A stretch of DNA of 27,587 nt from an uncultured Eubacteriales bacterium (GCA_910579575.1 CAJTUM010000027.1:1-27587); one strand, 5' to 3'. Shown: positions 1 to 7,561, counted from the first letter of the stretch. A program made the numbers and translations. The notes: generated by a model not told the origin, from the letters alone.

Positions 1-299
1 TGGTCGCCGCCGCCCCGGCGCCCGTCCCCGCCGCGGCTCCTGCCCCGGCTCCCGCCGCCGCTCCGGCTCCTGTGGCCGCGGCCGCCGGCGCCAGGGTGGA
101 CGCTCCCATGCCTGGCAGCGTCATCGACGTAAAAGTGGCCCAGGGCGCCGCCGTCAAGGAAGGGGACGTGGTGATTATCCTGGAGGCCATGAAGATGGAA
201 AACGAAATCACCGCCCCCAAGAGCGGAACCGTCGCCCAAATCGCCGTAGACAAAGGCAAACAGGTGAACACCGGCGATCTCCTCTTTGTGATTTCCTGA
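1..299 (+). CDS. Biotin carboxyl carrier subunit of a decarboxylase (5' truncated)
   Basis: The reading frame is open from the left edge (first full codon at 3), so the gene starts outside the window. The visible product opens with a long Ala/Pro linker (to about base 90), then a biotinyl domain of about 70 residues with the biotin-lysine motif EAMKMEN near base 190. Ala/Pro linker plus a C-terminal biotinyl domain is the layout of the gamma or biotin subunit of Na+-pumping decarboxylases (oxaloacetate, methylmalonyl-CoA or glutaconyl-CoA). The carrier moves carboxybiotin from the carboxyltransferase to the membrane beta subunit, whose gene begins 10 bases downstream. Which substrate the complex uses cannot be told here, because the carboxyltransferase gene is not in the window. 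Confidence 0.9.
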   Translation, partial: VAAAPAPVPAAAPAPAPAAAPAPVAAAAGARVDAPMPGSVIDVKVAQGAAVKEGDVVIILEAMKMENEITAPKSGTVAQIAVDKGKQVNTGDLLFVIS

Positions 300-309
300 G
301 GAGGCCCTT

Positions 310-1476
310 ATGAATATCGCTGAAACATTAAAGGGTCTGGTCATGGATTCCGGCCTAATGGCCATCACCTGGCAGCAGGCCGTGATGATCGCAGTGGCCT
401 GCGCGCTGATTTACTTGGCCATTGTCAAAAAATTTGAGCCCATGCTGTTGCTGACCATCGCCTTTGGTATGTTGCTGGTCAACCTGCCTCTGGGCGGGCT
501 GATGTCCCCGGCGCCCGACGGCGAACCCTGGACAAAAGCCGGCTTGCTGTATCTCTTCAGCCAAGGCGTCAAAAGCAGCATCTTCCCCTGCCTGATCTTC
601 ATGGGCGTCGGCGCCATGACGGACTTTGGCCCCATGCTGGCTAACCCCATCAGCCTGCTGCTTGGCGCCGCGGCCCAGCTGGGCATTTATGTGGCCTTCG
701 TGCTGGCCATCGTCATGGGCCATACCATCCCTGGCATTGATTTTACCCCCCAACAGGCGGCGGCCATCGCCATCATCGGCGGCGCCGACGGGCCCACGGC
801 CATTTTCTTGGCCACCAAGCTGGCCTCCGAGCTGCTGGCGCCCATCGCTGTGGCGGCCTATTCTTACATGGCGCTGATTCCTTTGATCCAGCCCCCCATC
901 ATGCGGCTGCTGACCACCGAGGAAGAGCGCAAGATTGAAATGAAGCAGCTGCGCAAAGTCTCTCAAACAGAGAAGATCATCTTCCCCATCGCCGTCACCA
1001 TTGTGGTGGTGCTGATGCTGCCCTCTGTGGCGCCGCTGCTGGGTATGCTGATGCTGGGCAACCTGTTCCGGGAAAGCGGCGTCGTGCCTCGGTTGAGCGA
1101 CACCGCCCAAAACGCGCTGATTAACATCGTCACCATCCTGCTGGGCGTTTCTGTTGGCGCCAGCGCCGACGGCACGATTTTCCTCAAGCCCCAGACTCTG
1201 ATGATTATCGCCCTGGGCCTGACGGCTTTCGCCTTCTCCACCGCCGGCGGCCTGCTGCTGGGCAAGCTGATGTGCAAGCTGACCCACGGCAAAATCAACC
1301 CCCTTATCGGCGCGGCCGGCGTTTCCGCCGTGCCCATGGCCGCTCGGGTGGCCAATGTGGAGGGCCAGAAATACAACAAATCCAATTACCTGCTGATGTT
1401 CGCCATGGGCCCCAACGTGGCCGGCGTCATCGGCAGCGCTGTGGCCGCCGGCTTCTTGCTGAAAATGTTCGGCTAA
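310..1476 (+). CDS. Na+-transporting decarboxylase beta subunit (OadB/MmdB/GcdB family)
   Basis: A 388-residue polytopic membrane protein. This subunit decarboxylates carboxybiotin on the biotin carrier and couples this to Na+ export. The family signature GGADGPTAIF is at residues about 157-166, with the Asp (about 160) known to be essential in OadB. The conserved C-terminal segment GPNVAGVIGSAVAAG is present near the end, so the protein looks complete; length is normal for the family. The start is ATG 310 with GAGGAGG at about 299-305, immediately after the stop of the biotin-carrier gene, so the two are one operon. A strong terminator follows at 1545. The long antisense frame inside this gene is a composition effect. 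Confidence 0.95.
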   Translation: MNIAETLKGLVMDSGLMAITWQQAVMIAVACALIYLAIVKKFEPMLLLTIAFGMLLVNLPLGGLMSPAPDGEPWTKAGLLYLFSQGVKSSIFPCLIFMGVGAMTDFGPMLANPISLLLGAAAQLGIYVAFVLAIVMGHTIPGIDFTPQQAAAIAIIGGADGPTAIFLATKLASELLAPIAVAAYSYMALIPLIQPPIMRLLTTEEERKIEMKQLRKVSQTEKIIFPIAVTIVVVLMLPSVAPLLGMLMLGNLFRESGVVPRLSDTAQNALINIVTILLGVSVGASADGTIFLKPQTLMIIALGLTAFAFSTAGGLLLGKLMCKLTHGKINPLIGAAGVSAVPMAARVANVEGQKYNKSNYLLMFAMGPNVAGVIGSAVAAGFLLKMFG

Positions 1477-1544
1477 GCCGGGCCGACCTTAAACGCGAAA
1501 GATTCACGTCGCCCAGCGCGGCCGTCGAATCTCCCTGACACAAA

Positions 1545-1575
1545 GGCGGAAAGCAAGTTGCTTTCCGCCTTTTTT
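1545..1575 (+). terminator. Intrinsic terminator of the decarboxylase operon
   Basis: A perfect inverted repeat (GGCGGAAAGCAA at 1545-1556, complement at 1558-1569) is followed at once by six T. It ends the decarboxylase operon 69 bases after the stop codon. Confidence 0.92.
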
Positions 1576-1799
1576 GTAATGTTGCTAACAACCATTCAAC
1601 AAGCGGATGATTGCGCAGAATGGAACAGCGGAATTTCTCCTCTCTGCCTAGGCCTTGAGCAGAATCCTCCGCCAACCCACGCCGACCCTCCCCCTTTCCC
1701 AAAGGGACTTGCAATAGCCGCAGCCTCGTCCGTAAGCAAACGCCCTTCTCTCGTCTCCGACCTTTCATGAAATTTCCGATAAGCTCTATCCTTTTGATT
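1576..1799. other. Intergenic stretch without a recognised gene
   Basis: Between the decarboxylase terminator and the MATE promoter I see no start codon with a ribosome site and no conserved protein. Short open frames on either strand lack Shine-Dalgarno sequences. Confidence 0.6.
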
Positions 1800-1805
1800 G
1801 ATTTG

Positions 1806-1814
1806 TGCTATAAT
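1806..1814 (+). promoter_or_regulatory. Extended -10 promoter of the MATE gene
   Basis: TGCTATAAT at 1806-1814 is a full extended -10 element. The -35 region (about 1786-1791) is poor, which is common for extended -10 promoters. It lies about 50 bases before the MATE start codon. Confidence 0.6.
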
Positions 1815-1863
1815 TGGAGGGACGTCGTTTCGGCGACCAACCCCGAAGGAGGATTTTTGTCTT

Positions 1864-3234
1864 ATGATGAAGCGCAGAAGCTATGAAATGGATATGTGCC
1901 GGGGGCCGCTGCTGGGCAAGCTGCTCCTGTTCGCTTTCCCGTTGATGCTCTCCGGTATTTTGCAGCTGCTGTTTAACGCGGCGGATATTGTGGTTGTGGG
2001 CCGTTTCGCCGGCAGCCAGGCTCTGGCCGCCGTGGGCTCCACCGGCGCTGTGAGCAATTTGATCGTCAACGCCTTTATCGGCCTTTCCGTCGGCGCCAAT
2101 GTGCTGGTGGCCCGCAGCGTGGGCGCCGGCCAGCGAGAAGAAGCCAGCCAGGCGGTGCACACCTCCATTTTGCTCAGCCTGGTCTGCGGCTCGGCGCTGG
2201 TGGTCGTGGGCGTGGCTTTGGCCCGCCCTCTGCTGGAGATGATGGGCACGCCGGCGGATGTGATCGAAATGTCCACCGTTTATATGCGCATTTATTTTTG
2301 CGGTATGCCAGTGATTATGCTATATAATTTCGGCGCAGCTATCCTGCGCTCGGTGGGCGACACCAAGCGGCCCCTGTATTTCTTAATTGTAGCCGGCGTG
2401 GTCAACGTGCTGCTCAACCTGTTTTTCGTCATCGTTTTAGGCATGGATGTGGACGGCGTGGCTCTGGCCACCGTGCTTTCGCAGGCGGTTTCCGCCGGGT
2501 TGATTGTGCTGTGTCTTGTCCGAATGGAGGGCCCCTGCCGGCTCAACCTGAAGGATCTGCGCATTTATAAGGACAAAATGATCCAAATAGCCCGGGTGGG
2601 CCTGCCCGCCGGTCTCCAGGGCTGCGTCTTTTCCCTATCCAACGTGCTGATTCAATCCTCGGTCAATTCTTTCGGCTCAGTGGCCATGGCAGGCAACACC
2701 TCGGCCAGCAACATCGAAGGCTTTGTTTACACCGGCATGAACGCCATCTATCAGACGGCCTTGAGCTTCACCAGCCAAAACCTGGGCGCCGGACAGTATA
2801 AGCGGATCGGCAAGGTGATGCGCCTGTGCCTGACCCTGGTTTGCGCCGTGGGCCTTTCCATGGGCCTGGCGGCCTATCTGTTCCGCCAGCCGCTGCTGAG
2901 CATTTATTCCAGCGACCCGGCGGTGATTCAATACGGCGGTATGCGGATGATGTTTATCTGCACGCTGTATTTCCTCTGCGGCGTCATGGACGTGATGGCC
3001 GGCATGATGCGAGGCATGGGCTATTCTCTCATGCCGATGATCGTTTCTCTCACCGGCGCCTGCGGCCTGCGAGTGCTATGGATTTTCACCATTTTCGCCG
3101 CCTACCGCACGCTGCCCTCGCTGTATATCTCCTATCCCATCTCCTGGGCTGTCACGGCCTTGGCCCACGTGGGCTGCTATTGGTATGTCCGCCGCAAAAT
3201 GCCCAAGGAAGACGCCCCTTTGGCCCCGGCTTAA
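1864..3234 (+). CDS. MATE-family multidrug/metabolite exporter
   Basis: A 456-residue integral membrane protein with about twelve hydrophobic segments in two similar halves. The N-terminal half contains the MATE-type segment FAFPLMLSGILQLLFNAADI followed by VVGRF; each half has the usual segment around GVGLPAGLQ-like and AxRxxGxGq-like positions (here AVGSTGAVSN and MAGNTSASNIEG). MATE proteins exchange Na+ or H+ for cationic drugs or metabolites. I choose ATG 1864 because AAGGAGG sits 11 bases upstream (1846-1852). A longer in-frame start at 1798 is rejected because it would place the promoter inside the gene. Substrate is unknown. The gene stands alone, with a hairpin at 3240 after the stop. 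Confidence 0.93.
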   Translation: MMKRRSYEMDMCRGPLLGKLLLFAFPLMLSGILQLLFNAADIVVVGRFAGSQALAAVGSTGAVSNLIVNAFIGLSVGANVLVARSVGAGQREEASQAVHTSILLSLVCGSALVVVGVALARPLLEMMGTPADVIEMSTVYMRIYFCGMPVIMLYNFGAAILRSVGDTKRPLYFLIVAGVVNVLLNLFFVIVLGMDVDGVALATVLSQAVSAGLIVLCLVRMEGPCRLNLKDLRIYKDKMIQIARVGLPAGLQGCVFSLSNVLIQSSVNSFGSVAMAGNTSASNIEGFVYTGMNAIYQTALSFTSQNLGAGQYKRIGKVMRLCLTLVCAVGLSMGLAAYLFRQPLLSIYSSDPAVIQYGGMRMMFICTLYFLCGVMDVMAGMMRGMGYSLMPMIVSLTGACGLRVLWIFTIFAAYRTLPSLYISYPISWAVTALAHVGCYWYVRRKMPKEDAPLAPA

Positions 3235-3239
3235 AAACC

Positions 3240-3282
3240 TTCCCGGGCTGCAAAGCGCAGATTTCCGCTTGCAGCCCGGGAA
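3240..3282. terminator. GC-rich hairpin after the MATE gene
   Basis: Left arm 3240-3257 and right arm 3266-3282 pair over about 17 bp with one bulged A. On the plus strand an A-run follows rather than a T-run. On the minus strand the hairpin is followed by GG and five T, so it may work better for minus transcripts leaving the neighbouring AT-rich block. Its right arm contains the -35 box of the tRNA-Arg promoter. Confidence 0.7.
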
Positions 3283-3297
3283 AAAATTTGATATACT
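3269..3297 (+). promoter_or_regulatory. tRNA-Arg promoter
   Basis: TTGCAG (3269-3274), a 17-base spacer and TATACT (3292-3297) form a good housekeeping promoter whose start would fall about 22 bases before the tRNA. Confidence 0.7.
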
Positions 3298-3325
3298 ATC
3301 TCCAGGCCCTTCAAAAGGCCCCTAT

Positions 3326-3402
3326 GCGCCTGTAGCTCAGTTGGATAGAGCGACCGCCTCCTAAGCGGTAGGTCGGAGGTTCGAATCCCCTCAGGCGCGC
3401 CA
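3326..3402 (+). tRNA. tRNA-Arg (anticodon CCT), CCA encoded
   Basis: Acceptor arms GCGCCTG (3326-3332) and CAGGCGC (3392-3398) pair perfectly, followed by G and an encoded CCA. The anticodon stem ACCGC/GCGGT holds the loop CTCCTAA, giving anticodon CCT (codon AGG, Arg). The T loop is TTCGAAT. The T stem has one A-C mismatch in the middle and a terminal G-T pair (GGAGG against CCCCT). Confidence 0.95.
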
Positions 3403-3438
3403 CGGGAAACTCGGCAATCATGCGGGTTTCCCGTTTTT
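3403..3438 (+). terminator. tRNA-Arg terminator
   Basis: CGGGAAAC (3403-3410) pairs with GTTTCCCG (3426-3433), followed by five T. It starts on the base after the encoded CCA. Confidence 0.85.
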
Positions 3439-3603
3439 ATTCCTTTCCCTGTAATAAATTAGTATCTACTCCCATAAATAAATTTTCTCGTCCCTTAGGG
3501 ATTATTTTTCTATTGTCCCCTTATGTCTGTCTTCTCCTACATAGGGGAGACTTTTGTCCTGTCCGCTCATGTTGAATCTATTCATAAGTTCAACAGGGGA
3601 TTT

Positions 3604-5229
3604 TTACAATTTAATGCAAAAATCACATTTATCCACTATAGAAAAATCGTGAGATATCATAATAATAATTTTCTCATTTTTATCTTATACAAATAATTTA
3701 TAAATTCTTTTTGACTTTTGTAATCCATAGCAGATGTCGGTTCATCCAAAATCAACACATCTGGATCTTTTAATAAAGATCGCATGATGGCAATTTTCTG
3801 CTTTTCTCCACCTGATAGGTTATCGGTCGTTGTGTTGACTTGCGAATCTAACCCCTGAGGTAGCTGAGAAAAGAAGTCTTGCAGCTCTAAAATAGCAGAG
3901 AGTTCTTCTATATTGTCCCTGGAAATATGCATCTGTTCGTCCAGAGTCAAATTATAGGCTAGGGAAGCTGCAAGCAAAGAAGGTTCCTGCTCTGCTATGC
4001 CCATTTGATTTCTTAAAACAAGGGGCAGGTTTAATTGCTGCAACGGAATGTGGTTATAAAAAATTTCGCCCTCAAACTCACCTGTGTAGATTCCCATCAA
4101 CAGATTTATCAAAGTAGATTTGCCACTACCATTATATCCAACAATGGCATATAAATTTCCCTTTATAAACTCTAAGTTGTACCGGGTAAAAATTTGTTTC
4201 CCTTCATAACCAAAGGATAGATCAGAAACTGTAATTGTAGAGATTTTCTCGATTGTCTTATCTCCCCACACCTGCTCTGGAAGCTCTTGTAATTCTTTGA
4301 TACGGCTATACGCAGCACGGCTTTCTTGCACTGTTTTTCCTAACCCAAAGAAATACCGTACCGCGGATAGCAGCATCGAAAAATAAGTTGACACGACCGT
4401 AAATTGTCCGATGGTTAAATCATCTTGAATCACAGCATATCCGCCAATAAAGAAAAGACCTATTTGCATAAGTGTGGCAATCATACCATCCAAGCTCGTA
4501 AAAAGATAAGAGATTTTCTGGCGTCGCAGCGCTGCGGATAATAAATGATCAAAACTGCTTTGCAATCGGTTGATAAAAGTTTCCGCGATAGCTTGCAGCT
4601 TGATAAATTTGGCCATTTTTAGTTGCTCATTTAATCTGGAGAAAAAAGCCGACTGCGCCTCTTGAAATTTCAGATTGACCCCATAAAGGGGCTGCCTCGT
4701 TAAACGATATGAGATAAAGTAAAGTAAAACCATACCAGCTACGGCCCATGATATGGAGGCATTATACTGATAGAGAATCATCAGCGGGAACAGCAATGTC
4801 AATAAATTGATAATGACATTTTGAACAACGCCAATACAGAAAATAACCAGATTATTTGTATCATTGTTGATCCGTTGAGATAGATATGCTGCATCTTTTG
4901 TTTTTAGATACCGCAAACTGACACGCTGCATATGCTGAATCATATCCCGATTAAAGGAATACCCCATATTCATTTGTAGTTTTGTATATAGTCTTCCGCT
5001 AAAGTATCCAGATATTATTTGCAACAAATTAATAATTATAAATAATGTACAATAATATGTGATATGCCGAAAACTACTATATGAAGCTAGCATATCGATA
5101 AAATTTCCTGTTGTTATAGGCAACAACAAAGAAAAGAGGCTGGAAAAAAATGCAAAGCACAACATATAGATAGAGAAATAGTACATTTTCACTCAGATAT
5201 TTTTTGCAAAAGTGAAAAATTTCAAGCAT
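3604..5229 (-). pseudogene. ABC exporter (membrane plus ATPase half-transporter), frame broken at both ends
   Basis: The central frame (5192-3657, 511 residues) has an N-terminal membrane domain of about six helices and an ATPase domain with Walker A GYNGSGKST, signature LSGGEKQ, Walker B VLILDEP and D-loop SAMD, but stops before the H-loop. One frame over, directly after, the DNA reads KIIIMISHDFSIVDKCD to a TAA at 3606-3604, supplying the switch histidine; one extra A in the A5 run at about 3676-3680 would join them. At the 5' end the only good ribosome site (AGGAGA, 5238-5243) serves ATG 5229, which encodes MLEIFHFCKKYLSEN in another frame. Removing one A near 5184-5187 would join this to the GTG-led frame. 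The gene follows the S41 gene by five bases. Either it is decayed or two homopolymer errors are present. Substrate unknown; a peptide is inferred from the neighbours. Confidence 0.8.
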
Positions 5230-5234
5230 ATCCT

Positions 5235-6611
5235 TTATCTCCTAATTTCCCGTAAACAGACCGCCAAAGCATCCTCGCTGCCAGCATCGATATTGGGAGT
5301 AGTACCCATCAGTTCTTGACAAGAACCATCTGAATTAATAGAATAAAATGGAGTATATTGAGCTATCATACCACTATTAGGAAGTAAAAGTGGTATTTTA
5401 GGCGGGCTCATGGCCAAAATTCCATTTCCTTTAGTTTTTTCTCCCACTATAGTAGCTAAACCGCTGGATTGTGCAAATGCAACAAAAGCTTCCGCCGCAG
5501 AATAGACAGAACTATCAGTTAAAATCCACAGCTTCCCTTGGAAAATAGAATCAGCTTCGGGCTCTGCCCGTAAGCGCATAATAGGTAACAAAGCAAAACT
5601 ATCGCAATTATTTAAATCGTTCCAATTTAGGTTTTCCGTTGCAATAATAGAACAGGAATGCAGTTGCTCAATGGGCTTAGAGGCGGGATCTAATCGATTT
5701 TGACAAGCTTCTTCTCCCCAAATTTGCCGATTGTAAGGAGTGTTTGGATAGGCGACTAAGCAATATTGAACTAAATCTTTGCCTTGAAATAGTGGAGATA
5801 GCCCTTTCAGCCAAATATCGGTATCGCCCCCAACATTACCTCGCAAATCTAAAATCAAATGAGGAGCATTGATCGCTTTTAGGCAAAGTTGCTTTAACTG
5901 GCTAATTATTTGTTGTTTATCGCCGCTGAAACTAGGGATTTTTATCACAGGAATTTCTTGTTGAAAGGAAAGAGAGGGTTCTGTAGCAATTGGAATTTCT
6001 GTTTTTACAGAATGATTATCTTTAATTTGATTAGTTTGATTTTGCCAGATATCTTTGTACATTGGAAGCTGTATTTGCCAATTATAAAATGCTTGCGCTT
6101 TTTCATCAGAATAAATTTCCCATAATTCAGGTGAATTTTCATCATTATGCTGTTCCATGCGCAAGAAATAGGAATGTGGACCTACACTACTAATCACGCC
6201 AATATGACCAATATCATGAAATCCATGGGAGACATAATTCATTACGGCACAAAAACCCTCTGCATCTCCGTCGGACAGCTCCAATATTTTTTGACGCCCG
6301 AACTCTTTCAACTGGTCGCTATCCATAGAAGCTCCACGCACTTGCCCTACCAACGGAAGCAACGGGCAATTCTCTTCCAACATATCCCAAAAATAATCGT
6401 AATCTTCTAGCATTTGTACTTGGGTAAAGCCGGCGGGGTCGAAGGGAACCACATCTTCATCCCAGCTGGGCTCTGACTTGGATTCCGGCTGGTCGGAAGA
6501 TTGGGTGGGCGGTTGCTCCAGCTGTTCCGGCGCGGGAGATTCTTCCCGATTGCAACCGAGAGTCAGCAGGCATAGAGTGAGCAAAGCGGTAAACATTGCG
6601 GATTTTTTCAT
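5235..6611 (-). CDS. Lipoprotein with S41 (C-terminal processing) peptidase domain
   Basis: A 458-residue protein. It begins with a lipoprotein signal peptide ending in the lipobox LTLGC (Cys near residue 19) and a Glu/Pro/Ser-rich spacer, so it is anchored outside the membrane. The C-terminal half (about 215-455) is S41-like: HLILDLRGNVGG, then DSSVYSAAEAF with the likely nucleophile Ser in YSAAE, then GEKTKG with the likely general-base Lys region. No PDZ domain is evident. S41 peptidases cleave unfolded or C-terminal peptide segments. Start ATG 6611 has GGAGAGGG about nine bases upstream. The ABC exporter gene follows by five bases, with its ribosome site overlapping this stop, so the two are translationally linked. 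The pairing suggests processing of an exported peptide (inference). Confidence 0.85.
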   Translation of the reverse strand: MKKSAMFTALLTLCLLTLGCNREESPAPEQLEQPPTQSSDQPESKSEPSWDEDVVPFDPAGFTQVQMLEDYDYFWDMLEENCPLLPLVGQVRGASMDSDQLKEFGRQKILELSDGDAEGFCAVMNYVSHGFHDIGHIGVISSVGPHSYFLRMEQHNDENSPELWEIYSDEKAQAFYNWQIQLPMYKDIWQNQTNQIKDNHSVKTEIPIATEPSLSFQQEIPVIKIPSFSGDKQQIISQLKQLCLKAINAPHLILDLRGNVGGDTDIWLKGLSPLFQGKDLVQYCLVAYPNTPYNRQIWGEEACQNRLDPASKPIEQLHSCSIIATENLNWNDLNNCDSFALLPIMRLRAEPEADSIFQGKLWILTDSSVYSAAEAFVAFAQSSGLATIVGEKTKGNGILAMSPPKIPLLLPNSGMIAQYTPFYSINSDGSCQELMGTTPNIDAGSEDALAVCLREIRR

Positions 6612-6631
6612 AGCGTTTCCCTCTCCAAATA

Positions 6632-6671
6632 TTATCTATCCCCTTATTCTGTTGAACAAGGGGATAGATAA
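6632..6671 (-). promoter_or_regulatory. Perfect 14-bp hairpin between the peptide region and the S41 gene
   Basis: Arms 6632-6645 and 6658-6671 are exact reverse complements (core CTATCCCC/GGGGATAG) around a 12-base loop. No T-run follows on the minus strand, so it is more likely a processing, stabilising or attenuating element than a full terminator. It would allow more peptide transcript than S41/ABC transcript. Confidence 0.55.
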
Positions 6672-6673
6672 AC

Positions 6674-6706
6674 TCATATGAATAACGTCGCACATTCACA
6701 TTTCAT
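6674..6706 (-). CDS. Ten-codon mini-ORF (possible leader or second small peptide)
   Basis: ATG 6706 is preceded by AGAAGGA four bases upstream and reads MKCECATLFI before TGA at 6676-6674. The stop lies three bases before the 14-bp hairpin, a leader-peptide-like geometry. Two Cys in ten residues echo the Cys-rich peptide just upstream. There is no homology evidence; this may be chance. Confidence 0.25.
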   Translation of the reverse strand: MKCECATLFI

Positions 6707-6726
6707 AGTCCTTCTAAAATTATACG

Positions 6727-6837
6727 TTAGACGTTTCTTGTACGATAGGCGCCGCAAGAGTACCCAGAACACGGATCCCAATCCGGCCAATAATCCCAAC
6801 ACTGCTCATAAGGGTCACAGAAATAGCAAATTTTTAT
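6727..6837 (-). CDS. Candidate Cys/Trp/Tyr-rich small peptide (possible exported peptide precursor)
   Basis: A 36-codon frame ending at TAA 6729-6727 with five Cys, three Trp, five Tyr, four Pro and many Asp: it begins IKICYFCDPYEQC, continues WDYWPDWDPC and ends SGYSCGAYRTRNV. There is no ATG, GTG or TTG downstream of the promoter in this frame. However, GGGGG lies eight bases before an ATA codon (6837-6835), exactly where a start should be, so the start is either ATA or a mutated ATG. The open frame extends to TTG 6915, but that codon is part of the -35 box. The gene lies between a strong promoter and the S41/ABC pair. I do not recognise a family. Function as a natural product precursor or bacteriocin-like peptide is inference from composition and neighbours. 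Confidence 0.4.
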   Translation of the reverse strand: MKICYFCDPYEQCWDYWPDWDPCSGYSCGAYRTRNV

Positions 6838-6886
6838 AACACTATCCCCCGCTTTGGGAGCTATCAGATCTTTCTTTGTGTGTTTA

Positions 6887-6915
6887 ATAGTAACGCCATA
6901 AAGTAAATTTGTCAA
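6887..6915 (-). promoter_or_regulatory. Strong housekeeping promoter for the peptide/S41/ABC unit
   Basis: TTGACA (6915-6910), a 17-base spacer, and TACTAT (6892-6887). The predicted transcript starts about 40 bases before the Cys-rich reading frame. Confidence 0.7.
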
Positions 6916-6941
6916 GAAAATATTTCAAAAAACTCGTTTTT

Positions 6942-7385
6942 CTACATTTCCATCTTCAAAGAAAAATGCACTGGCAGCGCTGAGCTTTTTGAATTGGTGA
7001 GACAACGAATATGGATCGGAAAACATGATGGAGAAAGTACCCCGGCAAATGCAGAAAGCATCAACGTTAAAAACGAGGAGGCAGACGATTCCACGCAGCC
7101 GATGGAAACGGCGGCGCCGATCAGGTTTTCCTGCTCGGCCAAATCCCGCCGCGTTTTGTCCAGCAACGTAACCAGCTCGGCGGCCCGCTGCTGAAAAAGC
7201 ATTCCGGCGTCGGTAAGAGAAACCTGCCGGCTGCCGCGGACAAAAAGCGCGACTCCCAACTCCTCCTCCAAATCTTTGAGCTGCCGGCTGAGCGTAGGCT
7301 GGGTCATGTGCAAGACGTCGGCAGCATGGGTGATATTCCCCTCTTTGGCAACGGTCAAAAAATAATTCAAAACGCGCAAATCCAA
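6942..7385 (-). pseudogene. LysR-family regulator, truncated after the DNA-binding domain
   Basis: The product begins LDLRVLNYFLTVAKEGNITH and has a complete winged-helix DNA-binding domain with the recognition segment MTQPTLSRQLKDLEEELG and the family's linker helix. LysR proteins are normally about 300 residues; this stops at 147. After about residue 115 (GAAVSIGCVES) it no longer resembles the effector-binding domain, and the DNA becomes AT-rich there. I start it at TTG 7385 because AGGCAGG lies about ten bases upstream and the family normally begins at this point; the open frame extends further to 7451 without support. It is divergent from the Tp47 operon, so the intact ancestor may have regulated it. 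The remnant probably cannot sense an effector. Confidence 0.75.
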
Positions 7386-7561
7386 GACGATTTCGCCTGC
7401 CTTTCGGTTGTTTGATACATTCAGTATAAGAAAGGAGCCGTCAATCGTCAAGGCGAATAAAGCCGCCGTCGCTTTGCTTCTATGCTAAAATACGCCATGG
7501 CAGGCCATACGGCCGGCAATGGAGCGCACCAAGAAACTTTTTTGCATCCAGGCGAAAAGGC

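Larger units (their letters stand above)
3439..7050. other. AT-rich, probably acquired block between tRNA-Arg and a broken lysR
   Basis: Base composition falls sharply just after the tRNA-Arg terminator and rises again inside the lysR fragment near 7050. All genes within lie on the minus strand and use AT-rich codons unlike the flanks. The left edge at a tRNA 3' end and the right edge in a truncated regulator suggest transfer. I found no integrase and no second copy of the tRNA 3' end, so the mechanism is unknown. Bases 3439-3603 hold only short hairpins (for example GTTGAA...TTCAAC at about 3571-3594) and no convincing gene. Confidence 0.55.

Noticed and set aside
355..1287. 310-codon open frame antisense to the decarboxylase beta subunit
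   Set aside because: Low-complexity Gln/Gly/His-rich product with no ribosome site; a by-product of GC-rich codon use in the sense gene.
3513..3581. A 23-codon minus-strand frame (starts MSGQDKSLPY) after the ABC gene
   Set aside because: No ribosome site and no recognised family; it lies over hairpin sequence. Not enough to call a gene or a transposase remnant.
6838..6915. TTG-started extension of the Cys-rich frame to 62 residues
   Set aside because: The TTG is the first part of the -35 box TTGACA, so it would be upstream of the transcript.
3439..7560. Second copy of the tRNA-Arg 3' end as an attachment site, or an integrase gene
   Set aside because: By eye I found neither; the block is called acquired only on composition and the broken lysR.
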